Shown: in pieces, positions 45,577 to 54,599 of the stretch | How positions within the stretch are numbered: the first letter of the stretch is position 1 | How the letters are laid out: the number at the start of each line of letters is the position of its first letter | Program-made: the position numbers and the translations under genes | Notes under the pieces: generated by a model | The model's database searches: none | What the model was told of the DNA's origin: nothing | Seen by the model: only the letters and a program-made list of their open reading frames with translations | NCBI GenBank assembly: GCA_016192705.1 | Contig: JACPTQ010000017.1 | Coordinates: forward strand, 1 to 64,000 | DNA: 64,000 nt | From: Deltaproteobacteria bacterium | Lineage (GTDB): Bacteria; Myxococcota; JACPTQ01 | Direction: 5' to 3'

Positions 45577-46341
45577 ATGCCACGTGAAGGGCGCTATCTC
45601 TACGGACTCGCCCGGACGGACAAGGATCTCGATTTCGGGGCGATCGGGCTTGAGTTCGCGGGTGCGCCGGGCCGCGTCCACACCGTGCGCGTCGATTCGG
45701 TCGCCGCGGTCGTCAGCCCATTTGCGGGCACCGACAAGGTGATGCCACTTCGAAAAAACCTCGAACCGCACCACCGCGTGATCCGTGAGGTGATGAAGAC
45801 CGTGACGATTGCGCCGCTCGCGTTTGGTCATGTGGCGAAGAGCGAAGACGCCGTGCTGAGCACGCTTCGGCGAAACCGCGACAACATTCGGGACGGGCTC
45901 GATCGCGTGGACGGCATGGTCGAACTGTCGCTCAAAGTGAAATGGGACGTCGACAACATTTTCGAGTACTTCGTCGGACTCGATTCGGATCTCGCGGCGT
46001 ATCGCGATGAAATCTTTGGTCGCGCGTATGCGCCCGGGCAGCCCGAGAAGCTGGAACTCGGGCGAATGTTTGAACAGCGGCTGACCCACGAGCGCGAAGT
46101 CGACACCGATCGCGTCGTCGAGGCGTTTGGGCCGGCCTGCAGCGACGTCAAGGTCAATCCGCCGAAGAACGAAAAGAGCGTCATGGATCTTGCGTTTCTC
46201 GTGCCGCGCGACGGCGTCGCCGCGTTCGAGGAATGCTTGTCGGAGGTCGCGTCGGGGTTTCCGGCGCAGTACACGTTTGATTTCGGCGGCCCGTGGGCGC
46301 CATTCAACTTCGTCGAGATCGACCTTCGTCAGGTCGAGTGA
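45577..46341 (+). CDS. gvpF: Gas vesicle protein GvpF/GvpL family
   Basis: 254 aa with the GvpF/L pattern: the N-terminal RYLYGLAR, VVSPFAG, the central VTIAPLAFGHVAKSEDAVLSTL, and the C-terminal DFGGPWAPFNFVEIDL. GvpF/L proteins are minor assembly factors that bind GvpA; GvpF has a two-domain structure. Two more members are encoded at 58462 and 59152 on the other strand. Which is F and which L cannot be decided from sequence alone. The ATG follows an AAAGGTGAG site. Confidence 0.92.
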   Translation: MPREGRYLYGLARTDKDLDFGAIGLEFAGAPGRVHTVRVDSVAAVVSPFAGTDKVMPLRKNLEPHHRVIREVMKTVTIAPLAFGHVAKSEDAVLSTLRRNRDNIRDGLDRVDGMVELSLKVKWDVDNIFEYFVGLDSDLAAYRDEIFGRAYAPGQPEKLELGRMFEQRLTHEREVDTDRVVEAFGPACSDVKVNPPKNEKSVMDLAFLVPRDGVAAFEECLSEVASGFPAQYTFDFGGPWAPFNFVEIDLRQVE

Positions 46342-46350
46342 GGTGGAGAC

Positions 46351-46581
46351 GTGGGGCTTTTGAGAGGACTGTTAACGGTGTTTGAGAAAGTCGCCGCTGA
46401 GGCCGACGCGGAGATGTTCAACGAGGACGCGGTCCGCGCTGAGCTCACGGATCTGTATTTCAAGTTGGAGGCCGGGGCGGTGAGTGAGGAGGAGTTTGCG
46501 CGACGCGAGGCGGAGCTGGTTTTGCGGCTCGAGGAGATCGAGAGGCGCGGGCGGCAACGGGGGCGACATGGACGGAGCTAG
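46351..46581 (+). CDS. gvpG: Gas vesicle protein GvpG
   Basis: 76 aa, GTG start. MGLLRGLLTVFEKVAAEADAE and the following acidic helix (LTDLYFKLEAGAVSEEEFARRE) match GvpG, a minor accessory protein needed early in gas vesicle assembly. Its 3' end overlaps the next gene by 14 bp. The neighbours gvpF and a gvpA paralogue are in the usual order for bacterial clusters. Confidence 0.9.
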   Translation: MGLLRGLLTVFEKVAAEADAEMFNEDAVRAELTDLYFKLEAGAVSEEEFARREAELVLRLEEIERRGRQRGRHGRS

Positions 46582-46873
46582 CGGGAAAAGAGTTTTTGTC
46601 AGGAAGGCAAGAAGGCAGAAATCAGTTCTGGCGCTTTCGCGGCAGCGGCGGGTCAGCCTTTGCGAGACGCTCGACCGTGTGCTCAACAAGGGCGCGGTGG
46701 TCGCGGGCGACGTCATCATCTCGGTTGCGGGCATTGACCTCGTTTATGTTGGGGTCAACCTCGTCGTTGCCTCGCACGACACGATGCGGGCGTGGTCGGA
46801 AGCGGGCGCGGAAGCGGGCGCGGGAGCGGGCGCGGATGCGGAAGCGGGAGCGGGAGCGGGAGCGGGGGCATAG
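46568..46873 (+). CDS. GvpA-family paralogue (GvpJ/M-type) with repeat-encoded tail
   Basis: 101 aa. SLCETLDRVLNKGAVVAGDV and IDLVYVGVNLVVASHDTM form a GvpA-like core of about 55 residues, preceded by a basic N-terminus. The last 25 residues (EAGAEAGAGAG and so on) come entirely from a GCGGAAGCGGGCGCGG tract. Minor GvpA homologues J and M nucleate vesicles; this one may be either. Overlaps gvpG and ends three bases before gvpK. The ATG is preceded by a weak GGGGGCG site. Confidence 0.85.
   Translation: MDGASGKRVFVRKARRQKSVLALSRQRRVSLCETLDRVLNKGAVVAGDVIISVAGIDLVYVGVNLVVASHDTMRAWSEAGAEAGAGAGADAEAGAGAGAGA
46793..46870. repeat. GCGGNN tract forming the tail of the GvpA paralogue
   Basis: About 78 bp of GCGGAAGCGG/GCGGGAGCGG units at the gene end, extending its C-terminus with Ala, Gly and Glu. 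The same tract type occurs throughout the window. Confidence 0.8.
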
Positions 46874-46876
46874 ACG

Positions 46877-47275
46877 ATGCGTGTGTGTGACGTTCGCGGT
46901 CGGCCGAGTGACTTTGAAGCGTTCGCTGAAACGAACGACGTGCCGAAACCGAAGTTGCCGCGACGCGTGAATCTCGAGCCCGAGAAGGTTGAAGAGGGGC
47001 TCGTGAAACTTGTTTTATCGCTCGTCGAGCTGATTCGCCAGCTGATGGAAAAACAGGCGCTTCGGCGCATCGAGAGCGGGAGCCTTTCGGTCGACGAGGT
47101 CGAGCGGCTTGGGACGGCGCTCGCGCGGCTCGAACAGAAAATGATCGAGCTTAAGGCGCACTTCAAAATCGACAGCCTCAACATCGATCTCGGCCCACTG
47201 GGAAATCTCTTCGATGAGGTGAACCAACATGGAACGAACACAACCAAAAGTTATTCACGCAACCAACACGAGTAA
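46877..47275 (+). CDS. gvpK: Gas vesicle protein GvpK
   Basis: 132 aa. The core RVNLEPEKVEEGLVKLVLSL and LIRQLMEKQALRRIESGSL, followed by EVERLGTALARLEQKMIELK, is typical of GvpK, a minor accessory protein needed for proper vesicle formation. The C-terminus extends past the usual end and overlaps the next gene by 47 bp, so the last 15 residues (GTNTTKSYSRNQHE) are not conserved GvpK sequence. Confidence 0.93.
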   Translation: MRVCDVRGRPSDFEAFAETNDVPKPKLPRRVNLEPEKVEEGLVKLVLSLVELIRQLMEKQALRRIESGSLSVDEVERLGTALARLEQKMIELKAHFKIDSLNIDLGPLGNLFDEVNQHGTNTTKSYSRNQHE

Positions 47276-47576
47276 CCTCGCTGATATCCTCGAGCGGGTT
47301 CTCGATAAGGGGATCGTCATCACCGGCGATATCAAGGTGAAGTTGGTCGACATCGAGCTTTTGTCGATCCAGATTCGGTTGCTTGTCTGCTCGGTCGACA
47401 AGGCGCGTGAGATGGGGATCGACTGGTGGCTGCGAAACCCAGACTTTTCGTCGACGGCGGTTCCGGTTCCAGCGAGCGTCAAGGCGGTGACTGAGGGCGG
47501 CGAGCGAGAAGAGTTGGCCGAATTGAAACGGCGGCTGGTTACGCTCGAGCAGAAGGCCGTCGTCGCACCGAGTTGA
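47229..47576 (+). CDS. gvpJ: GvpA-family paralogue, GvpJ-like
   Basis: 115 aa. NTSNLADILERVLDKGIVIT and KLVDIELLSIQIRLLVCSVDKAREMGIDWW (in two conserved blocks, GvpA-like core) resemble GvpJ, which carries longer tails than GvpA. The C-terminus has a helical stretch (REELAELKRRLVTLEQ). It is the last forward gvp gene before the NHL-repeat gene. It starts inside gvpK, coupling translation. Confidence 0.88.
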   Translation: MERTQPKVIHATNTSNLADILERVLDKGIVITGDIKVKLVDIELLSIQIRLLVCSVDKAREMGIDWWLRNPDFSSTAVPVPASVKAVTEGGEREELAELKRRLVTLEQKAVVAPS

Positions 47577-47631
47577 GAGCGTCCGCGCGGGACTCATTGC
47601 TAAAGGAGCATGGTGGCTCGATAATGGTTCC

Positions 47632-50600
47632 ATGCGGGGCTACGCTTCACTCGGCGTTTGGTCCTCTTGCTGCGCGCTCCTCGCGGCTTTTGGCTGCACC
47701 ACAAAAAAGGAAAGCACGTCGAGAACCATCGCGACCATTCACAAGCTTCCCGCCGATTTCCTCCCAGCCGTAGCGAGCTCGATCCAGCAGATTGTGCTGC
47801 TCGTCGACGAGCGGCCTGGGCAGAGCGGCATCTATGAAGCGTCGCAGGACGTGACCTGCCAAACGGTCGAAGGACTGCAGACCTGCACCGACATCGGGAA
47901 CTTCGACTCCGACTCGAATCTCGAGGCGCGCGTCCGCGTGCAGGGAACGCCGTTCGCGTCTCAGTCGACTTACACGATGTTTATCCAGCGCGCGCCCGTC
48001 GGTGAGGGGATCCGCCTCGTGGGAGAGATCCAACGTCTGGACGGAGGCGTCCTCGAGACAGTCGCAAACGCCGAGGCAACCACGACGGACGAGGGTGGGC
48101 TCATCGACTTTGGGAGCGGCCAGAAAACGGTCACGCTCACGTATGCCTGTGCCCCATACATCGCCTGCCGCAGTGCCGACACAATTCCACCCGAGACGAC
48201 CATCACCGGCGCCCCCGGCGTGCTCGCGACGCTCCCAGCCGTCTTCTCGTTCGTCTGCAACGAATCGGTCTGCTCGTTTGCGTGTTCCATCGACGATGCG
48301 GGCGCGACGGCGTGCACCTCCCCGCATACGATCGCCTCGCTCGCCGACGGCACCCACACGTTCTTCGTTCGTGCGACCGACGACGCCGGAAACGCCGACC
48401 CAACGCCGGCGCAAGTGACTTGGACGTCAGACGGGACTCGACCCTTCTCATCCCTCTCGATCGACGGCGCGGCCTTTGCGTTCGGGAGCCAGGTGAGCGT
48501 CAGCGGAACGGCGTCCGACAACCTCTCGGGGCTCGCCCTCCTCGAGGTGTCGACGGACGGTGGGGGGAGCTGGGTCGCTCGGCCCGTTGACGGCGGTGCT
48601 TGGAGTCACACTTTCCCGGCGGCGATCTTCTCGCACCGAGTTCTCAGTCGCGCGACGGACGACGCGGGAAATGTCGAGACGCCGGACGGTGGGGCTGTGA
48701 TCTACACGACGGCCCTTCCCGCGATCGACTTGCTGGGGTACACGAACCGAGAGTTGAATCGGGAGATCTGTCGCGGCGTCCCAGGCGCGACCGGGCTCTG
48801 GAGGCCCCGAGGCGTTACGCTTTACGGAAGCTGGCTCTACGTCGTGGACAGTAACAACAACCGTGTCCTCGCGTTCAGCAGCTCAGGGGGAAACCCGATC
48901 GATCACATCGCGGACGGCGTCATCGGGCAACCGGACCTGGACAGCTGCGGCGCCCGACTCACGGCCACCGGCCTGAATGGCCCGACCCACATCGCGACGG
49001 GTGACATCGACATGTGGACGACGGCCCTATTTGTGTCGGACACGGCAAACAACCGGGTCATCGCCTACGCGACGGCGAAGGGGGTTTGCATCCCACCTTG
49101 CGTCTTCGCCACACCCGACGCCGGCTGGGTCCTCGGCCAGACCGACTTCACGACCGCCGACGCTGGGTCGGGCCTATCGCAAATGAACGGCCCGGAAGGG
49201 CTCGCGTTCGACGGCAAGTGGAAGCGCCTGTTCGTCGCCGACCGGAACAACAACCGAGTCCTGATCTTCGCGATCGACGCCGGCCTCACGACAGGACAGC
49301 CGGCGATCGCGCAAATCGGCGACCCGACGTGCCCCCCGTATTCGGCTTCGGTCACGTGCCTAAGAACCCCACGCGGAGTCGTGCACGACCCCGAGTTTGA
49401 CCGGCTCTTCGTGTCGGATTCGGCAAACCGGGTGCTCGTCTTCAACCTGGATGGTGGCCTCCCGATTTTCGACGGCGGCGGCGTCGAGGCGGCGAATCTT
49501 TTGGGCCAGACCAGCTTCACGGGGCAGAACAGCGGGACGTCCCAGTCGGCCTTTTCGTCGCCCGCGGGAATCGCATACGCCTCAAACAAGTTCACCGGCA
49601 TGCGGCGCCTCTTTGTCGCGGACGAATACAACAACCGCGTGCTTGCCTTCGACGTCTCGGCGATGACAGACGCCAGCGTGCCGAAGCTCGCCGTGACCGT
49701 GCTCGGGCAGTCGCGCTTTGATGCCGGCGGCGCTGGCGTGGGTTCCGGGATGAGCGAACCACGCGGCGTCTGGGCCTCCGACAGCAATCTCATCGTTGCC
49801 GACTCGCGCAACAACCGGATCCTCTTCTTCAAGCTCGACGGTGGCTCGGCCGACGACGGGAGCGACGCGGGCTCACTCCTCGGGCACCATGACCCGTCTG
49901 GATTTCCCGTCTGGGACAGCGACTGCTCGAACGGTCCAAACCGCGTGAACATCAACGCGCCGAGCGTCGCGGTCGCTGACGGTGCGCGGCGTCGAATCTT
50001 CGTTGCCGACATCGGCGGCGAGTTCGGCGACGTCGCGCGCGTCCTCGTCTTTCCGACCGATGACGCCGGTGAGATCGCCGACCGCACCGCGAGCGCCGTG
50101 CTCGGGCAGCCCGACTTCGCCCACTGCTATCGCCCGCATTCCCAGCCAGTCGGTGGAAACGCCGCGACCGACCCACGCCGCGACGTCGGGATCGTCTGGG
50201 GCATGGAGCTCGACCGCGCGCGCAATCTCCTTTTCGTGAGCGACTACGCCCTCGGTCGAATATTGGTGTGGGACGTCGCGAATCTCGTGAGCGGGGCGCC
50301 CGCGAGCTACGTTCTCGGGAAACCCGACTTTGACGGCGGAGCCTGGGCGAGCGCGCCGACGGCGACGAATCTGAGCAGCCCAACACATCTCGCCCTAGAT
50401 GCCACGCGCAATCGACTCTTCGTCGCCGATTTTTACAGGAACGGCGTCGTCGTCTTCGACGTGACAACCCTTTCGAATGGGCAAGCCGCGACAAACGTCT
50501 TGGGTCAGGGGAGCCTCACGACCGCCGATGCGGGAAGCGGTGCGAGCGGCCTGCGAGGCCCGCTCGGGGTCGCGCACCAGGTCAGCACGAACCGCCTTTT

Positions 50601-51018
50601 TGTTTCCGACTTCTACAACGCGCGGGTCGTTGTCTTCGACCTCGCGAACATGACGACAGGGATGGCCGCCTCATTCGTGCTCGGCAAGACGAGCCTCACG
50701 GCGGCACTCGGGGCCCCCGCGAGCCAGACTGAGCTGGTGAGCCCGCTCGGCGTAGCGGTTGACGACACCCGAAAGCGCCTTTTTGTGGCCGAGTACTTTG
50801 CAAGTCGTGTGGTCGCGTTCGATCTCGCGAGCGGCCCGACGAACGGGATGCCAGCCTTTAATGTGATCGGACAGCGCGACTTCCAGACGATCGACGCGGG
50901 CATCGGGGCACAAGGGCTTTATGTCGCCGGTGGGGTGAACCTCGACCCGACTGGCCGCAGGCTTTACGTGGGGGATTGGGGCGGCGCACGCCTTCTCGTG
51001 TTCGACGTCGGCCCCTGA
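47632..51018 (+). CDS. Large NHL-repeat lipoprotein
   Basis: 1,128 aa. The lipoprotein signal ends ALLAAFGC. An N-terminal region is followed by two Ig-like/chitobiase-type segments (PETTITGAPG, HTFFVRATDDAGN) and about ten NHL-type repeats with the pattern LFVSD/LFVADxxNNRVLxF and VLGQxxF (for example RLFVADRNNNRVLIF). NHL beta-propellers of this class are common outer-surface proteins of myxobacteria and planctomycetes; the ligand is unknown. ATG 47632 was chosen; a small frame MVAR-stop lies just upstream after an AAAGGAG site. Confidence 0.93.
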   Translation: MRGYASLGVWSSCCALLAAFGCTTKKESTSRTIATIHKLPADFLPAVASSIQQIVLLVDERPGQSGIYEASQDVTCQTVEGLQTCTDIGNFDSDSNLEARVRVQGTPFASQSTYTMFIQRAPVGEGIRLVGEIQRLDGGVLETVANAEATTTDEGGLIDFGSGQKTVTLTYACAPYIACRSADTIPPETTITGAPGVLATLPAVFSFVCNESVCSFACSIDDAGATACTSPHTIASLADGTHTFFVRATDDAGNADPTPAQVTWTSDGTRPFSSLSIDGAAFAFGSQVSVSGTASDNLSGLALLEVSTDGGGSWVARPVDGGAWSHTFPAAIFSHRVLSRATDDAGNVETPDGGAVIYTTALPAIDLLGYTNRELNREICRGVPGATGLWRPRGVTLYGSWLYVVDSNNNRVLAFSSSGGNPIDHIADGVIGQPDLDSCGARLTATGLNGPTHIATGDIDMWTTALFVSDTANNRVIAYATAKGVCIPPCVFATPDAGWVLGQTDFTTADAGSGLSQMNGPEGLAFDGKWKRLFVADRNNNRVLIFAIDAGLTTGQPAIAQIGDPTCPPYSASVTCLRTPRGVVHDPEFDRLFVSDSANRVLVFNLDGGLPIFDGGGVEAANLLGQTSFTGQNSGTSQSAFSSPAGIAYASNKFTGMRRLFVADEYNNRVLAFDVSAMTDASVPKLAVTVLGQSRFDAGGAGVGSGMSEPRGVWASDSNLIVADSRNNRILFFKLDGGSADDGSDAGSLLGHHDPSGFPVWDSDCSNGPNRVNINAPSVAVADGARRRIFVADIGGEFGDVARVLVFPTDDAGEIADRTASAVLGQPDFAHCYRPHSQPVGGNAATDPRRDVGIVWGMELDRARNLLFVSDYALGRILVWDVANLVSGAPASYVLGKPDFDGGAWASAPTATNLSSPTHLALDATRNRLFVADFYRNGVVVFDVTTLSNGQAATNVLGQGSLTTADAGSGASGLRGPLGVAHQVSTNRLFVSDFYNARVVVFDLANMTTGMAASFVLGKTSLTAALGAPASQTELVSPLGVAVDDTRKRLFVAEYFASRVVAFDLASGPTNGMPAFNVIGQRDFQTIDAGIGAQGLYVAGGVNLDPTGRRLYVGDWGGARLLVFDVGP

Positions 51019-51039
51019 GAAAGCCAACCGCGGGCCTCA

Positions 51040-51180
51040 TCCCGCCTCCGCTCCCGCACCCGCATCCGCGCCCGGTCCCGCATTCCGCTCCCTCATTCTG
51101 CTCCCACTCCCACTCCCGCATCCGCCCCCGCTCCCGCTCCCGCGTCCGCATCCGCTCCCGCATCCGCATCCGCTTTCCTT
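51040..51180. repeat. CCGCATCCGCTCCC-type simple tract upstream of four-helix-bundle gene
   Basis: About 140 bp of pyrimidine-biased CCGCNN units that fills most of the 244-bp gap between the NHL lipoprotein and the following gene. It is the complement of the GCGGNN tracts elsewhere. A G-rich counterpart lies at 51899-51940, in inverted orientation, beyond the convergent second gene. Confidence 0.8.
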
Positions 51181-51262
51181 CGCTCATCGCCTCCTCTCTC
51201 ACCGCCTCGCGGGCCCTTTTCCTCGCGGGGGCCGCGCTCGGCGGTTTCGAGAGGAGGTTCTG

Positions 51263-51613
51263 ATGCATCACTTCATCGCTTACGACGTCGCGTTTCAGCT
51301 CGCCGCTTCCGTTCGTCCCCTGCTTGATTCGCTTCGCCGCAAAGATCGCTCTCTCGAAGATCAGCTTCGACGCGCCATTGCGAGCATCGTGTTGAATATC
51401 AGTGAGGGTGATGGCAAATCCTCTCTCCGCGATCAAGCGCGGTTCTTTGAGATCGCGAGGGGAAGCTGTCGTGAAGCGCGTGCGGCTCTCCGGCTCGCGG
51501 CGATATGGGGATACATCGACGAGCTGACCGTCGCCGAAAACGACGCGATTGCGGATCGAGTTTGCGCTTTGCTCTCGCGCCTTATCGTACAAGCTTCGTT
51601 AACATCGCGATGA
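51263..51613 (+). CDS. Four-helix-bundle protein (23S rRNA IVP/S23 family)
   Basis: 116 aa. LEDQLRRAIASIVLNISEGDGK and the helix-rich remainder (ARFFEIARGSCREARAALRLAA) match the four-helix-bundle family found in rRNA intervening sequences and related to the Avd accessory protein of diversity-generating retroelements. A GGAGG site precedes the ATG. Preceded by a C-rich tract. Its 3' end overlaps a convergent paralogue by 32 bp. Not inside an rRNA here; molecular role unknown. Confidence 0.9.
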   Translation: MHHFIAYDVAFQLAASVRPLLDSLRRKDRSLEDQLRRAIASIVLNISEGDGKSSLRDQARFFEIARGSCREARAALRLAAIWGYIDELTVAENDAIADRVCALLSRLIVQASLTSR

Positions 51614-51938
51614 CGCGCGACAGCAACGAGCCGATGTCAGCGGGCGCGTCGTCAATGAGGTCAAGGAGCGCGGCTGACTCACACGCTTCGCCCCGCGCAA
51701 TCGCGTAACATCTGCGCTTATCGGCCTTCGCGACGCGCCCCGCGCCCTCGGCGACGTTCGTGAGAACCGAGAGCGACGCTCGGCGAAACTGATTACGCAA
51801 GACTTGATTCGCGATCGGGAGTCGCTGAGCGAGACGAGTGAAGTCTCGAGCCACGCGGTAGCAGTCGAGGCGCTCGAGGGACGAAGACGCGGAAACGATG
51901 GCGGTAGGGGTTGCGGTAGCGGTCGGCGGTTGCGGCAT
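51582..51938 (-). CDS. Four-helix-bundle protein (23S rRNA IVP/S23 family), second copy
   Basis: 118 aa, with LERLDCYRVARDFTRLAQRL, QFRRASLSVLTNVAEGAGRV and YAIARGEACESAALLDLI helices. The first 20 residues (MPQPPTATATPTAIVSASSS) are low-complexity, encoded by the GCGGTAGCGG tract. Convergent with the previous member; the pair is bracketed by inverted simple-sequence tracts. Divergent in sequence from the other two copies. Confidence 0.88.
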   Translation of the reverse strand: MPQPPTATATPTAIVSASSSLERLDCYRVARDFTRLAQRLPIANQVLRNQFRRASLSVLTNVAEGAGRVAKADKRRCYAIARGEACESAALLDLIDDAPADIGSLLSRVIAMLTKLVR

Positions 51939-52051
51939 AAGATCTCCTTTTCGTAAGGGTGAGCCGAATCTTTCGGCCCTTAACCGAAGCGCGGAGCGCG
52001 AAGGGGGCCGAAAGTGAGGCGAACCGTCGAAAGCAGAACCCGCCTCCGCTC

Positions 52052-53197
52052 CTAGCGCTTGCTGCCCCGTCGGTCGAGCGGCAGTGTCAGCGTAAACCGC
52101 ACCGCGTTTTCGATGTTCGCGGCGACGAGCTCACCGCCCTCTTCCCTTGCGATCTGCCGCGACAAAAAAAGTCCGAGGCCAGTTCCATGGGCCTTCGTCG
52201 TATAGAACGGCCGAAACAGGCATTTAAGCGCATCCGCCGCAATGGGGGGGCCGTCGTTTTCGATGTCGACGATCGCCCGTTCGGTCGCGACCTCCAAGCG
52301 CGTGCGAACGCGCAGAATGCCGCCGTGGTGCGCGAGAGCATCGAACGCGTTTTTGACCAGGTTGAGAAGAATCTGCTTCACGCCGTCCACGTCCTGGTGC
52401 ATGAGCGGCAAAGAATCGTCGAAGGACGTTTGGACTTCGATCCCGCGTTCCCGGCACTCGGACGCGGTGAAGCGGAGCACGTCGCCAACGATGTCCTTCA
52501 GATTCGCGAGCTCGCGGTGGGGCGTTCTCGTCACCGTGAAGTCGACGGTGCGCCGCAAAAGAACATGCATTCGCTGAACGTTCTCGAGCGCGGTCGCCGT
52601 GAAGTTCGCAGCGCCGTCTTTGTTCTCGACGAAGCGCTTATGCAAATGCTGGAGGCTCGAACCGATGATGGTGAGCGGATTACCAAGTTCGTGGGCGATG
52701 ACCGCCATGAAGCGACTGATGCTCGCGAGCTTCTCCATTTGAGCGCGCGGGACTCTGACCACGTCGTCAGAGACTTGCGCCGTATTCGTGTGCAACGCGC
52801 CATCGGCTTTGAGCGCCCGCTCGACGGTTTCAACCATGACGTCGTTCTGGAACGGCTTATCCAAGTACGCAAAGAAGCCCTGCTCGAGCGCGAGCCGTCG
52901 GAGAGCGTCATTCCCATACGAGGTCATGATCACCGAACGCAGTTTCGGCAGTCGCGCGCTCATCTCGCCCATAAGCGCAAGACCGGTTGAATCGGGAAGG
53001 CGGTAGTCGACCACCGCGACCTCGCAGTCGAAGCCAGCCGCAATCGCGCGGAGGGCGCCGGCCGCCGTGTGCGCCGTTTGGACGACATGACCGCGCTCCA
53101 TCAGGATTTCGGCGAGGAGCCAACACATATGCTCCTGGTCGTCGACGACAAGAATTCGGCCGCGGGGCGTTCCTTCAGCTTCTTGGGACCGCGGCAT
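52052..53197 (-). CDS. Receiver-histidine kinase hybrid, likely gas vesicle regulator
   Basis: 381 aa with a reversed layout: N-terminal receiver (ILVVDDQEHMCWLLA; acceptor Asp in VVDYRLPDSTG), then a HisKA box with MAVIAHELGNPLTIIGSSLQ, then a HATPase (LLNLVKNAFDAL, HGTGLGLFLSRQ). No membrane segment, so a cytoplasmic relay. Its start overlaps the NtrC-type gene upstream by 23 bp. It is the last gene of a five-gene reverse operon and the probable partner of that regulator. Signal unknown. Confidence 0.92.
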   Translation of the reverse strand: MPRSQEAEGTPRGRILVVDDQEHMCWLLAEILMERGHVVQTAHTAAGALRAIAAGFDCEVAVVDYRLPDSTGLALMGEMSARLPKLRSVIMTSYGNDALRRLALEQGFFAYLDKPFQNDVMVETVERALKADGALHTNTAQVSDDVVRVPRAQMEKLASISRFMAVIAHELGNPLTIIGSSLQHLHKRFVENKDGAANFTATALENVQRMHVLLRRTVDFTVTRTPHRELANLKDIVGDVLRFTASECRERGIEVQTSFDDSLPLMHQDVDGVKQILLNLVKNAFDALAHHGGILRVRTRLEVATERAIVDIENDGPPIAADALKCLFRPFYTTKAHGTGLGLFLSRQIAREEGGELVAANIENAVRFTLTLPLDRRGSKR

Positions 53198-54599
53198 GGG
53201 ACGCCACCTCGAACCCGTGGTGTCGGAGCTTTAGGCGCAACGTTTTGGGATCCACCCCGAGGCGCTTCGCCAACTGCGCACCGCTCGTTTGTTTCTGATG
53301 AAGGAGGTGCTGCAAGAGCAAACGCTCGGCCGTCTCGGCGGCTTTGGCGCCCAGCGCCTTCAAATCGAACGACGCCGAGCCAAGGTCGACTTCGAATTCA
53401 ATCTTGAGCCGATCGGTGTCGCCGGCTCCTTTCGAGACGGCCCCTTCCAGAGCGCCTTCAACGCTGTCCGCAGAAATCTCCTTCGGCAGGTGCTCGGGAC
53501 AAACGACATCGTCCGCGAGTACGACGGCGGACTTTATGGTGCTTTCGAGCTCGCGAACGTTTCCTGGCCACTTGTAAGCCTCGAGCTTTTCGATCGCCGC
53601 TCCCGATAGTTTGCGGGCTTTTGCCCGGAACTCCCGCGCGTAGCGATGAAGGAAGTGCTCGGCAACGAGTCGAATGTCGCCGTTCCGTTCGCGAAGCGGC
53701 GGCAAGTTGATCGTCATCTCCTGGAGTCGGTAAAAAAGGTCTCGCCGAAACTTACCGTTTTGGATCGCCTCGGGCAGGTCAATGTTCGTCGCCGAGATCA
53801 CGCGAACGTCGAGGTGGACCTCCTCGCGGCTCCCGACGCGCTGCATCGTTCGCTCCTGAAGCAATCGCAGGAGTTTTGTTTGGTACAGCATCGGGAGGTT
53901 CCCGATTTCGTCGAGAAAGAGCGTCCCGCCTTGCGCGAGTTCGAGCCGTCCGATCCGCGACGCCACGGCGCCCGTGAACGACCCCTTTTCAAACCCAAAG
54001 AGCTCACTTTCGATGAGGCTCTCGGGGAGCATGGCGCAATCGACGACGACGAACGGTCCGCCCTGGCGTTTGCTCGCGGTGTGAATCGCGCGCGCGAACA
54101 GCTCCTTCCCGGTTCCTGTTTCGCCAAGGAGCAGCATGTTGACTTCGGGCACCGCGAACTTGAGAGCGAGCGCGTGGGTCTCGCGAAACGCGACGCTTTC
54201 GCCCACAAGCACCGGAGCTTCGCGCAGCCTGTCGCAGTGAAACGCGAGAAGGGTATCGACCGATGCGAGCAGCGCTTCGTTGTCAAACGGTTTGCTGATG
54301 AAATCGGTCGCGCCCGCCTTGATGGCCCGGACGGCGGCCCGAATGTCCCCGAACGCGGTGATCATAACGACCGGTGTCTCGGGCGCGTTCTTTCGTAAGC
54401 GGTGCAGCGTCTCGATTCCATCGAAGCCCGCCAAGTTGAGGTCGAGAAGAACGAGGTCGGGCGGGCTTTCCCGCGCGACTTTGATCGCCGCGTCATGGCC
54501 GTGAGCACAATCGGCGGTGTGCCCGCGCTCGTTCAGCAGCGCGGTGAGGAGGTTACAGAGCGCCTCTTCGTCATCAACGATCAAGATGTGCGCCATCAA
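53175..54599 (-). CDS. NtrC-family sigma-54-dependent activator, candidate gas vesicle regulator
   Basis: 474 aa. Receiver domain (ILIVDDEEALCNLL; acceptor Asp in LLDLNLAGFDG), AAA+ with Walker A LLGETGTGKELFARAIH, the sigma-54 contact loop reading GSFTGA instead of GAFTGA, Walker B TLFLDEIGNLP, and a C-terminal Fis-type helix-turn-helix (QLAKRLGVDPKTLRLKLRHH). Ser at this loop position occurs in some functional activators. The ATG overlaps the Cdc48-like gene stop (ATGA). The only sigma-54 promoters noted nearby are those of gvpA and the Hsp20 operon, which makes it their likely activator. Confidence 0.93.
   Translation of the reverse strand: MMAHILIVDDEEALCNLLTALLNERGHTADCAHGHDAAIKVARESPPDLVLLDLNLAGFDGIETLHRLRKNAPETPVVMITAFGDIRAAVRAIKAGATDFISKPFDNEALLASVDTLLAFHCDRLREAPVLVGESVAFRETHALALKFAVPEVNMLLLGETGTGKELFARAIHTASKRQGGPFVVVDCAMLPESLIESELFGFEKGSFTGAVASRIGRLELAQGGTLFLDEIGNLPMLYQTKLLRLLQERTMQRVGSREEVHLDVRVISATNIDLPEAIQNGKFRRDLFYRLQEMTINLPPLRERNGDIRLVAEHFLHRYAREFRAKARKLSGAAIEKLEAYKWPGNVRELESTIKSAVVLADDVVCPEHLPKEISADSVEGALEGAVSKGAGDTDRLKIEFEVDLGSASFDLKALGAKAAETAERLLLQHLLHQKQTSGAQLAKRLGVDPKTLRLKLRHHGFEVASHAAVPRS

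Noticed and set aside
51040-51180. CRISPR array
   Set aside because: Units are short, degenerate and continuous, with no regular repeat-spacer pattern and no cas genes.
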